From Phoenicibacter congonensis (GTDB lineage Bacteria; Actinomycetota; Coriobacteriia; Coriobacteriales; Eggerthellaceae): a stretch of 5,727 nucleotides of DNA. A program made the position numbers and the translations under genes. How positions within the stretch are numbered: the first letter of the stretch is position 1; every line of letters starts with the position of its first letter. Below, one piece after another: positions 1 to 5,727 of this stretch. The notes beneath the pieces are model-generated. The model saw only the letters and a program-made list of their open reading frames with translations. It had not been told where the DNA came from and searched no databases. Location: positions 1 to 5,727 of the forward strand of contig JAUMVS010000096.1 in NCBI GenBank assembly GCA_030530045.1. The letters are read 5' to 3'.

Positions 1-42
1 ATGTCAGAAGTAATTTAAAAACTCGCGATTAAGCTGGCAGAA

Positions 43-1338
43 ATGGATTTTAAACGCAAAATTTCAGCAGAAAAATTAGGAAAAATTCTCGTTCTTGGTG
101 CGGGCGTTACAGGCTCTGCCGTTGCGGATTACCTGCAAGCCCAGGGTCAGCGCGTTGAATCTTTTGACGTTGTTGACGAGGAGTCGTTAGATGTTACTAA
201 ACACTACGACTTTTGCATTGCTTCTCCTGGCATCAGCGAGTTTTCCGACTTTTACGCAAAAGCGAAATCATGCTCCGGAGAGGTGATTAGCGAAGTCGAA
301 TTTGCCTTCAGAGAGTCAGAAGCTAATTCAACTTGGGTTGCAATCACAGGCACAAACGGAAAAACGACGACTACAGCTCTCACTGATTATATTCTCAAAA
401 TTGCTGGCAAAAATTCAGTTGCGGTTGGAAACATTGGTCAGACATGCATTTCTCAAATTGACGGAAATGACAAGATTTACGTCGTCGAATGTTCGTCCTA
501 TCAGCTTGCATCGACCTCTAAATTTAACCCTGCAGCTTGCGCTATTCTAAACATCACGCCAGACCACATCAAATGGCACCAAGGTCTTGAGAATTACGCA
601 AGGGCAAAATTCAACATTTTCCAAAACACGAAAAACAATGCTGACGCTCTAATTTTCTTAGAAGATAGTCTCGTTTCTCAAGTTGAGGGAATTGAAGGCT
701 TTGCTTGCGAAGTTGTGACCGATAAAACTTCAGATAAATTGCCTTTGGTGCTTGGCCTCACAGAACAGATGAAAATCAAGGGCGAGCATAACGTTCAAAA
801 CGCAGTGTGTGCGGCAACTCTGGCTGCTAAGCTTGGCGTTGATGATGAAGCAATTGCAAAGGCACTCACTGAATTTAACCCGCTAGAGCACAGAATTGAG
901 CCTTGCGGTGATGTTGCGGGTGTTCATTTCTTCAACGATTCCAAAGCGACAAACGTTGACTCTACAATCAAAGCACTTTCTGCTTTCCCAGCAGGTAATT
1001 TAATTTTGCTTCTCGGTGGCACCGATAAAGGTAGCGACCTCACACCTCTCGTTGATGAATGCAAAAAAGCTGCTAGTGAAAACAAGCTTGTAAAAACTGT
1101 CGTTTGTTTTGGAGCTTCAAAGGGTCGTTTCTTACCTGAATTCAAGGCGCTAGTAAACGACGGCATCGAAGTTTTGGAGGCCGAGCATTTAAGTGATGCG
1201 CTCGATGCAGCAGTCGAAGCAGCGTCTGAAAATGACAGCGTTTTGCTTTCGCCAGCGTGTGCGTCGTTTGACGAGTTTAGCGGCTTTGAGGAGAGAGGCA
1301 GGTTCTTTAAAGAGCTGGTGAGGAAGCTTGATGCTTAA
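43..1338 (+). CDS. murD: UDP-N-acetylmuramoyl-L-alanine--D-glutamate ligase (MurD)
   Basis: Cytoplasmic ATP-dependent Mur ligase that adds D-glutamate to UDP-MurNAc-L-Ala, the second amino-acid step of murein precursor synthesis. The 431-residue product is close to the E. coli length (438). Seen in order: an N-terminal Rossmann-like glycine motif (VLGAGVTGSA, about 17-26), the ATP P-loop TGTNGKTTT (102-110), ECSSYQL (149-155), the NITPDH segment with H175, the YARAKF segment whose K189 matches the carbamylated lysine of the family, HNVQNA (249-254), LEHRIE (281-286), the MurD-type NDSKATN (298-304), LLGGTDKG (323-330) and the C-terminal SPACASFDEF (403-412). NDSKATN and SPACAS set it apart from MurC, MurE and MurF. 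ATG 43 is chosen because it leaves a normal short lead before the first strand. The frame is closed by a stop at 16-18, and no good Shine-Dalgarno sequence precedes it (only GGCAG at 36-40). The last codons overlap the start of ftsW. Identity is near certain; the start is slightly less so. Confidence 0.97.
   Translation: MDFKRKISAEKLGKILVLGAGVTGSAVADYLQAQGQRVESFDVVDEESLDVTKHYDFCIASPGISEFSDFYAKAKSCSGEVISEVEFAFRESEANSTWVAITGTNGKTTTTALTDYILKIAGKNSVAVGNIGQTCISQIDGNDKIYVVECSSYQLASTSKFNPAACAILNITPDHIKWHQGLENYARAKFNIFQNTKNNADALIFLEDSLVSQVEGIEGFACEVVTDKTSDKLPLVLGLTEQMKIKGEHNVQNAVCAATLAAKLGVDDEAIAKALTEFNPLEHRIEPCGDVAGVHFFNDSKATNVDSTIKALSAFPAGNLILLLGGTDKGSDLTPLVDECKKAASENKLVKTVVCFGASKGRFLPEFKALVNDGIEVLEAEHLSDALDAAVEAASENDSVLLSPACASFDEFSGFEERGRFFKELVRKLDA
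1321..1326 (+). promoter_or_regulatory. Ribosome-binding site for ftsW inside the end of murD
   Basis: AGGAAG, preceded by TG, lies in the last codons of murD. AGGA (1321-1324) is six bases before ATG 1331. This spacing decides for ATG 1331 over the TTG at 1328. Because the site and the start are both within murD, ftsW translation is probably coupled to ribosomes ending murD. Confidence 0.75.
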
Positions 1339-2989
1339 GGACTTTCTCTCAAAAGAACGTTCGGCTAGTTTTTACCTAATTCTTTGTGTTTGCTGTGTGA
1401 GCGTGCTTTCCATAATTAGCCTTTTGACGATTTATTCAGTAACGTCATTTGGCTACATTGCAGCTGAGCAGTCGGCTTTTAAAGGCGTGGGACAGCAAGT
1501 GCTCTTTGTCGGCATCGGCATTCTCGTGTGCGCAATTATGTATCGAGCTTCTGGAAGCGTCGCTTTCCTCCTTCGATTTCGCTATTTTGTTTTGGGGTTG
1601 GTTTTCTTAGGCATTTTGGTTGCAGCTTTTTTTGGTGTTACAGTTGATGGTGCATCTCGCTGGATTCAGGTGGGACCATTCACAATCCAGCCTGGTGAGT
1701 TCTTAAAGATTGGTGTGATTTTGATTGCTGCCGACCTGGGCTCTCGCTTTAACGATGGGGAAATTGGCTATCGTGAGCTGGGGCTTTGGGCATTTCTTTT
1801 AATTCTGATTCCAATCGGCACTCTTCTTGTTTTTTGCAACGACATGGGGACTTCTCTAATTTGTGTAGCTGCGGTGCTAGTAATTTTTTGGATTTCTGGT
1901 GTCGATAAAAGACTGATTACTGGGGTTTTTCTTCTTGGATTGATTGGCATTGCCTTCATGATTTTTGCCGGTGGTTCCTTCCGTTCAAAGCGCTTCTTGT
2001 TTATAAACCCGTGGGACGACGGAAAAGGTGGCGTTGGAAGCGGCTATCAAATCATTCGTTCCTATTACGCAATTGCGTCAGGCGGGCTTTTTGGTCGCGG
2101 CCTCGGCTCTTCACACGAGAAATATGACTATTTAACACAGTCGGACACCGACTTCATTTTTTCGATCATTTGTGAGGAAATGGGGCTTTTAGGTGCGCTG
2201 GTTGTGATTATTTGCGTTGTGCTGATTTTTTGGTGCGGTTATAAATTTTCCCAGGCTCAAGACGTCCCCGTTATGCAACTGGTGGTTTTTGGAGCTGCGT
2301 TCGCGCTTTTCTTTCAGTCGCTCGTTAACATTGGAAGCGCGGTTGGCGCCCTGCCAACAACGGGCAAGCCGCTGCCGTTCGTCTCTGCTGGAGGAAGTTC
2401 TGCTCTTGCCAGCTTCATTTTGCTTGGCTTCGTTTTGGCGTCAAGCCGTAGCGCCCAATTTGCTACTAGTGCTGAGCGCCGACGCGGCTCAATCAACGTC
2501 TACACTCGCAATTCTCCAGCTAGACCAAAATCGTCTAACGCCGATAGCGACTACGCTTTTAGTTCACGAGGCTCTTCTTCTAGAAGAAGCTCTGGCAGAA
2601 ATGATCGCTACGCAGGCACAAGTCTTGATAGCAGATATTCTTCTCTTGGAGCAACAGAAGGCGGAACTAAATCGAGGCGCAACATGGGCCGATCTTCTGT
2701 CTCAGACAATCTTGCTGACGGGTTTTCAAGTTCGGGATCAGGGTCAAAATCAAGAACAAGGCGAGGCAATTCCTTCGGTGTATCTTCAAGCAAAAGCAGC
2801 GTAAAATCGAAAACTTTTGCGCGCGAGCAAGAGCGTAGTGTGAGAATTAATGTGAGCGACATTAACGATGACTCCGTTAAAGGCTTTAGCGTTCGCGACT
2901 CAAAGTCAAGCTCTGGAAAAAGACGCAGCAATAAAAGCAAGGGCTATGCGGGCGATATTAAACCGCCTAGCTTTTTGGATAAACGATAG
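1331..2989 (+). CDS. ftsW: SEDS-family septal peptidoglycan glycosyltransferase FtsW with long Ser/Arg-rich C-terminal tail
   Basis: Integral membrane polymerase that makes septal glycan strands from lipid II, normally with a class B penicillin-binding protein. The product has 552 residues. About ten hydrophobic segments lie between residues 13 and 373. SEDS motifs include GASRWIQVGP (107-116), then QPGEFLK (120-126; P-G-E where most members have P-S-E or P-A-E), FINPWDD (224-230), SGGLFGRGLG (250-259), TDFIFSIICEE (273-283) with D274 as the expected catalytic aspartate of the large extracellular loop, NIGSAVGALPTTG (333-345) and LPFVSAGGSS (348-357). After residue 373 a cytoplasmic tail of about 170 residues follows. 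FtsW is preferred over RodA because the gene lies between murD and murG in a dcw cluster. ATG 1331 is chosen over TTG 1328 because AGGA at 1321-1324 then sits six bases upstream. It overlaps murD by 8 bases, which suggests translational coupling. Confidence 0.95.
   Translation: MLKDFLSKERSASFYLILCVCCVSVLSIISLLTIYSVTSFGYIAAEQSAFKGVGQQVLFVGIGILVCAIMYRASGSVAFLLRFRYFVLGLVFLGILVAAFFGVTVDGASRWIQVGPFTIQPGEFLKIGVILIAADLGSRFNDGEIGYRELGLWAFLLILIPIGTLLVFCNDMGTSLICVAAVLVIFWISGVDKRLITGVFLLGLIGIAFMIFAGGSFRSKRFLFINPWDDGKGGVGSGYQIIRSYYAIASGGLFGRGLGSSHEKYDYLTQSDTDFIFSIICEEMGLLGALVVIICVVLIFWCGYKFSQAQDVPVMQLVVFGAAFALFFQSLVNIGSAVGALPTTGKPLPFVSAGGSSALASFILLGFVLASSRSAQFATSAERRRGSINVYTRNSPARPKSSNADSDYAFSSRGSSSRRSSGRNDRYAGTSLDSRYSSLGATEGGTKSRRNMGRSSVSDNLADGFSSSGSGSKSRTRRGNSFGVSSSKSSVKSKTFAREQERSVRINVSDINDDSVKGFSVRDSKSSSGKRRSNKSKGYAGDIKPPSFLDKR
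2468..2986 (+). other. Region encoding the Ser/Arg-rich, probably disordered FtsW tail
   Basis: This stretch encodes FtsW residues 380-552. By my count 45 of 173 residues are serine, and 24 Arg plus 13 Lys face 16 acidic residues, giving a strongly basic, low-complexity segment with no hydrophobic stretch long enough to span a membrane. It follows the last membrane segment and should lie in the cytoplasm. Arginine codons AGA/AGG make up 10 of 24 here but 1 of 13 in the membrane core of the same gene. Two less repetitive islands stand out: residues 498-525 and the extreme C-terminus, 539-552. Disorder and location are inferred from composition. Confidence 0.8.
2574..2589. repeat. Perfect 16-base palindrome inside the FtsW tail
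   Basis: CTTCTTCTAGAAGAAG reads the same on both strands. It arises from adjacent Ser TCT and Arg AGA codons, which are reverse complements of each other, so a coding explanation (Ser-Ser-Arg-Arg) is sufficient. In RNA it could form a six-pair stem with a CUAG loop. Confidence 0.6.
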
Positions 2990-2993
2990 GTGA
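2988..2993 (+). promoter_or_regulatory. Ribosome-binding site for murG on the ftsW stop codon
   Basis: AGGTGA shares its first two bases with the ftsW TAG stop (2987-2989) and lies six bases before the murG ATG. The layout suggests that ribosomes finishing FtsW feed murG translation. Confidence 0.75.
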
Positions 2994-2999
2994 GAATCA

Positions 3000-4094
3000 A
3001 TGAATGTTGTAATTACAGGTGGCGGAACCGCAGGACACATTTACCCTGCATTGGCGCTTGCAAATGAGTTGAAATCGCGTGGCGCGACCGTTCGCTATGC
3101 TGGCACGCCGAAAGGTGCAGAGTCAAGGCTTGTGCCAGCTGCTGGTTTCGAATACAAAGCGTTCGATGTCTCAGGCATTGATCGCTCACGCCCTTGGACT
3201 GCAATCACTACGCTTGCAAAAGTTGCAAAAAGCAGAAAGCAAGCGGAAAAATGGCTGAAAGAAATCAGCTGTGACCTGGTCGTCGGCTTTGGCGGTTACG
3301 TTTCAGTGCCTGTAGTTTATGCAGCGCAAAAGCTCGGTATCAAAACTGCAATTCATGAGCAGAATTCTGTGATGGGCTTGGCAAATGAAGAGCTTTCTAA
3401 GAAAGCTGATGCAGTTTGTTTGACCTACGAACACGCTGCGCTAAAGCTCAAAGATAAATCGAAAGCGACAATCACTGGCAACCCTGTTCGACAGGAAGTT
3501 ATCAGCGCTACTCGCGAAGAAGGCTTGTCGCTTTTTGAAATTGATGAGGCCTCAGAAGTGCTTCTCGTTTTCGGCGGAAGCCTCGGGGCAAAGACAATCA
3601 ACGAGGCGACTGTTGCTCTAAAAGATGAGCTGCTCGCAGTTGATGGCCTAGAAATTATTCACGTTGCAGGCAAGCGCGATTACGACTGGGTAAAAGAGCA
3701 GCTAGCTTTGACTGAAACTGAGGAAAAGCGTTACCACCTGCTCGATTATTGTTACGAGATGCCAAAGGCTTTAGCCTGCGCCGATGTTATTTTGTCACGT
3801 GCGGGAGCAACTTCACTGGCAGAAATTTCCGCATTGAAAATTCCTGCTATGCTTGTGCCTTTTCCATACGCCACGGCTGACCATCAAACTAAAAACGCAG
3901 AAAGCTATGTTGAGGCGGGTGCGGCCTATTGGTGCAAGGACGACGAAGTCAAAACTGACGACTTCAAAAAGCGCTTGTTCGAAATCATCAACAGCGAGGA
4001 AATTCGTGCAAACATGCGCGAGGCCGCGCAAGGCTGCGGGACGCTTGATGCGACCGCTAAATTGGCTGATACAGTAGTGCAATTGATAAAATAA
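3000..4094 (+). CDS. murG: UDP-GlcNAc:undecaprenyl-pyrophosphoryl-MurNAc-pentapeptide GlcNAc transferase (MurG)
   Basis: Peripheral inner-face membrane glycosyltransferase (GT28 family, GT-B fold) that turns lipid I into lipid II, the substrate used by the FtsW encoded just upstream. The product has 364 residues against 355 in E. coli, so it is complete. Seen: the N-terminal glycine loop GGGTAGHIYPALA (7-19) with the family histidine at H13, the second loop VVGFGGYVSVP (94-104), HEQNSVMG (119-126) with N122, GNPVR (160-164), FGGSLGA (191-197) with S194 in the donor-binding loop, SRAGATSLAEI (266-276) with E275 where the uracil/ribose-contacting glutamate is expected, and VPFPYATADHQTKNA (286-300), which holds the Q and N of the donor site. 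ATG 3000 is preceded by AGGTGA at 2988-2993, six bases away and overlapping the ftsW stop. The gap to ftsW is 10 bases. Nothing is missing from the active site as far as can be read. Confidence 0.97.
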   Translation: MNVVITGGGTAGHIYPALALANELKSRGATVRYAGTPKGAESRLVPAAGFEYKAFDVSGIDRSRPWTAITTLAKVAKSRKQAEKWLKEISCDLVVGFGGYVSVPVVYAAQKLGIKTAIHEQNSVMGLANEELSKKADAVCLTYEHAALKLKDKSKATITGNPVRQEVISATREEGLSLFEIDEASEVLLVFGGSLGAKTINEATVALKDELLAVDGLEIIHVAGKRDYDWVKEQLALTETEEKRYHLLDYCYEMPKALACADVILSRAGATSLAEISALKIPAMLVPFPYATADHQTKNAESYVEAGAAYWCKDDEVKTDDFKKRLFEIINSEEIRANMREAAQGCGTLDATAKLADTVVQLIK

Positions 4095-4109
4095 ATAGAC
4101 GTTTATTTT
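4088..4109 (+). repeat. A/T-only inverted repeat between murG and murC
   Basis: AAAATAAA (4088-4095) and TTTATTTT (4102-4109) are perfect reverse complements separated by six bases; a U-G pair between 4096 and 4101 could shrink the loop to four. The left arm contains the murG stop (TAA 4092-4094), and the right arm ends one base before the murC GGAG. The RNA hairpin would be weak because it has no G-C pair, so a terminator role is unlikely. An effect on murC initiation or on mRNA cleavage is possible but is inference. Confidence 0.5.
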
Positions 4110-4110
4110 T

Positions 4111-4114
4111 GGAG
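4111..4114 (+). promoter_or_regulatory. Ribosome-binding site for murC
   Basis: GGAG lies six bases before ATG 4121 and directly after the right arm of the A/T inverted repeat at 4088-4109. It settles the murC start. Confidence 0.75.
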
Positions 4115-4120
4115 ATACAA

Positions 4121-5530
4121 ATGACAGACAGCAACAAAACACACAACAAACTTCACTTTATCGGAATCGGCGGCGTTGGCATGAGCGGTCTTGCTCGCAT
4201 CGCTTCGTCGCAGGGCATTCGCTGCAGCGGCTCTGACCTGAAGGCTTCGCGCTTCACTGAACAGCTTGAGAAAAGCTGGATCCCGGTTTCAATCGGTCAG
4301 GACGCTAAAAATGTTCCTGAAGGTGACGATGTAACTGTCGTTGTGTCAACTGCGATTATGGATGACAACCCTGAGCTCTTGGAAGCAAAGCGTCGCGGGC
4401 TTGATATTATTCATCGCGCCCAGCTTTTGAGCTACCTTGGAAAAGACCTCAAAACACTGGCTGTTGCTGGCACTCATGGAAAAACGACCACAAGCTCAAT
4501 GCTTGCTTGTGTGCTTGACGACATGGGTCTTGACCCAACGTTTGTCATTGGCGGAATGGTTTTAGCCTACAACACAAACGCACGTCCTGGTTCAGGCGAA
4601 TACTACGTTGTCGAGGCTGACGAATCTGACAAATCGCTCACATGCTTGAACCCTCATGCTGTAATTGTTACCAGCATTGAAAGCGACCACCTTGACCACT
4701 ATAAATCGCTTGACGAGATTTACGAAAAATTTGGCCAGTTCATCGCAAGTGTTCCTGATGGAAACCCAGCAGTTGTTTGTGCTGACGACAAAAAACTTGT
4801 TGAACTTGCAAAAGCTAACGCACAAAACGTTGTTACATATGGCTTCTCAGAAGATGCCGACGTTCGCATCGTCGAGAGCGAGCGCGTTGGCGTTGGTTCT
4901 GTGTTTAAAGTTCAGCTTGCTAGTGGTGAAATCATTGACAGTGCAATTATGAAAAACCCTGGCACACACAACGAGCTGAATGCAACTGCAGTTCTTGCTT
5001 TGATTGAAGCACTTGGTCTTGATGTGAAGCAGGCTGCAATCAAGCTCCACAACTTTGCGGGCGTTCACAGACGCTTCGAGCTTGTGGGCAGCGCTAATGG
5101 TGTAACCGTCATCGACGATTACGCTCACCATCCAACCGAGATTAAAGCAACAATCAAGGCTGCTAAAGAGCTCGATTTCAACAATGTGCACGTAATTTTC
5201 CAGCCACATCGCTATTCACGCGCAAACCTTTTCTGCGATGTGTTGGCTAAGGAATTCTCCGAGGCTTTCGACGACGCCGACTCGCTCATTTTCACCAATG
5301 TTTATGCGGCGGGCGAGACTCCAATTCCAGGAATCTCTGGCCAGACTTTCCTCGACACAGTGCTAACTCATTCAGGTCATCCTGATGCAGAATATGTCCC
5401 ACGCTTGGCCGATGTCACAACTCACATCGCGAACAAAGCCAAGTCGGGCGACCTAGTTATCACTATGGGCGCAGGTGACATTACCGAAATTGGCCCACTA
5501 ATTCTTGATGAGATTAAAAAAAAGAACTAG
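4121..5530 (+). CDS. murC: UDP-N-acetylmuramate--L-alanine ligase (MurC)
   Basis: Cytoplasmic Mur ligase that adds L-alanine to UDP-MurNAc, the first peptide step and the one before MurD. The product has 469 residues. Seen in order: the N-terminal dinucleotide-like loop HFIGIGGVGMSGLA (12-25), the MurC-type ATP loop GTHGKTTT (117-124, histidine where MurD has asparagine), EADESD (165-170), SDHLDHY (188-194), GTHNELNA (281-288), HRRFE (316-320), DDYAHHPTE (332-340), FQPHRYSR (360-367), YAAGETPIPG (395-404) and MGAGDI (449-454). DDYAHHPTE and GTHGKT separate MurC from MurD, MurE and MurF; Mpl is less likely given length and context. ATG 4121 is chosen over TTG 4109 because GGAG at 4111-4114 lies six bases before it and would be inside the coding region otherwise. 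The gene ends in a lysine-rich tip encoded by a run of eight A (5516-5523) followed at once by the stop. Confidence 0.97.
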   Translation: MTDSNKTHNKLHFIGIGGVGMSGLARIASSQGIRCSGSDLKASRFTEQLEKSWIPVSIGQDAKNVPEGDDVTVVVSTAIMDDNPELLEAKRRGLDIIHRAQLLSYLGKDLKTLAVAGTHGKTTTSSMLACVLDDMGLDPTFVIGGMVLAYNTNARPGSGEYYVVEADESDKSLTCLNPHAVIVTSIESDHLDHYKSLDEIYEKFGQFIASVPDGNPAVVCADDKKLVELAKANAQNVVTYGFSEDADVRIVESERVGVGSVFKVQLASGEIIDSAIMKNPGTHNELNATAVLALIEALGLDVKQAAIKLHNFAGVHRRFELVGSANGVTVIDDYAHHPTEIKATIKAAKELDFNNVHVIFQPHRYSRANLFCDVLAKEFSEAFDDADSLIFTNVYAAGETPIPGISGQTFLDTVLTHSGHPDAEYVPRLADVTTHIANKAKSGDLVITMGAGDITEIGPLILDEIKKKN

Positions 5531-5596
5531 CTTTTAGTTACGAAAATTTACCCCTGTTTTACTTTTGCGGAAGAGAAAAAAGAGAAAAATTTATAG

Positions 5597-5727
5597 ATGC
5601 CACGACACGCTGACAAATTAAACATGCTTCTTCTCGATGAGGATTTCGATTGCGAAGTTCTTTTCGATGAGCCTGCGGCAAAACACACGACCTATCGTTG
5701 CGGAGGGCCTTTCAAAATCTTTTGCAA
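5597..5727 (+). CDS. murB: UDP-N-acetylenolpyruvoylglucosamine reductase (MurB), N-terminal fragment cut by the window edge
   Basis: MurB is the FAD- and NADPH-dependent reductase that forms UDP-MurNAc, the substrate of MurC, so this gene supplies the step just before its neighbour. Only 43 codons are present. The recognisable part is AKHTTYRCGGP (28-38), matching the N-terminal KHTTxRxGGP pattern at the start of the MurB FAD-binding domain. The roughly 25 residues before it are acidic and hydrophobic and fit the longer N-terminus of MurB from Gram-positive bacteria. ATG 5597 is the most upstream start possible, since a TAG at 5594-5596 abuts it in frame. ATG 5624 (codon 10) is an alternative. 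Neither has a well-spaced Shine-Dalgarno sequence; the nearest purine-rich match is GGAAGAG at 5569-5575, too far for standard spacing. Family assignment rests on one motif plus gene order. Confidence 0.87.
   Translation, partial: MPRHADKLNMLLLDEDFDCEVLFDEPAAKHTTYRCGGPFKIFC

Noticed and set aside
1..18. Five-codon frame ATG to TAA at the left edge
   Set aside because: It is too short to judge and may simply be the tail of an upstream frame cut by the window edge; the other two frames also end within 32 bases.
1328..1330. TTG as start of ftsW
   Set aside because: ATG follows directly at 1331, and AGGA is six bases from the ATG but only three from the TTG.
2289..2804. Open frame of 171 codons on the + strand inside ftsW
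   Set aside because: It lies wholly within ftsW in another frame, has a leucine- and alanine-rich product without a recognisable domain, and exists because the Ser/Arg codons of the tail leave other frames open.
2608..2940. Open frame of 110 codons on the - strand opposite the FtsW tail
   Set aside because: TCT/AGA-type codons of the tail read as Leu/Arg/Glu-rich codons without stops on the other strand. The product is low in complexity and no start signal was noticed.
4083..4109. Promoter for murC (TTGATA and TATTTT)
   Set aside because: The spacing is 15 bases, and the resulting transcript would begin at or after the ribosome-binding site, so these are probably chance A/T matches.
4109..4111. 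TTG as start of murC
   Set aside because: This would place the GGAG ribosome-binding site inside the gene; ATG 4121 has the site at proper spacing.
3813..4142. Open frame of 109 codons on the - strand across the murG-murC junction
   Set aside because: It is mostly opposite conserved murG coding sequence, and its product has no family motif.
4847..5209. Open frame of 120 codons on the - strand inside murC
   Set aside because: It is entirely opposite a well-supported murC frame, with no recognisable motif.
5531..5596. Rho-independent terminator or promoter between murC and murB
   Set aside because: No G/C-rich stem followed by a T run is present, and TTTAC-like -35 candidates have no -10 hexamer at proper spacing. 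The gap looks like an in-operon spacer.

Overview
This window is a stretch of a bacterial division and cell-wall (dcw) cluster, all on the + strand. It holds four complete genes, murD, ftsW, murG and murC, and the first 43 codons of murB, which runs off the right edge. Together they cover the cytoplasmic murein precursor steps (UDP-MurNAc formation, L-Ala addition, D-Glu addition), the lipid I to lipid II step (MurG) and septal glycan polymerisation (FtsW). No mobile element, CRISPR array, RNA gene or foreign-looking block is visible.

Layout: 1-42 is the end of an unidentified upstream gene plus a short gap. It has stops in the three forward frames at 11-13, 16-18 and 30-32, and which one ends the upstream gene cannot be told. 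murD is at 43-1338. ftsW is at 1331-2989, with its ATG inside the last codons of murD. murG is at 3000-4094, with its ribosome-binding site on the ftsW stop codon. murC is at 4121-5530 after a 26-base gap that holds an A/T-only inverted repeat. murB starts at 5597 after a 66-base gap with a long purine run. No gene-free stretch exceeds 66 bases. The tight packing and lack of convincing terminators or promoters suggest one transcription unit.

Organism: the order murD-ftsW-murG-murC-murB is of Gram-positive type. Base composition is moderate (mid-40s % G+C, estimated by eye on sample lines). FtsW carries the S-A-G-G-S-S form of its late loop motif and a long Ser/Arg-rich cytoplasmic tail. My best inference is an actinobacterium of the Coriobacteriia (Atopobium/Lancefieldella-like), but this rests on remembered family features and not on a search.

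This is mostly an ordinary core region, and I do not see a hidden new system. The points most worth a second look are the ~170-residue basic Ser/Arg-rich tail of FtsW with its conserved-looking end, a dnaX-type slippery heptamer in frame at the end of murC whose -1 frame stays open across the gap into murB, and the A/T hairpin between the murG stop and the murC ribosome-binding site.
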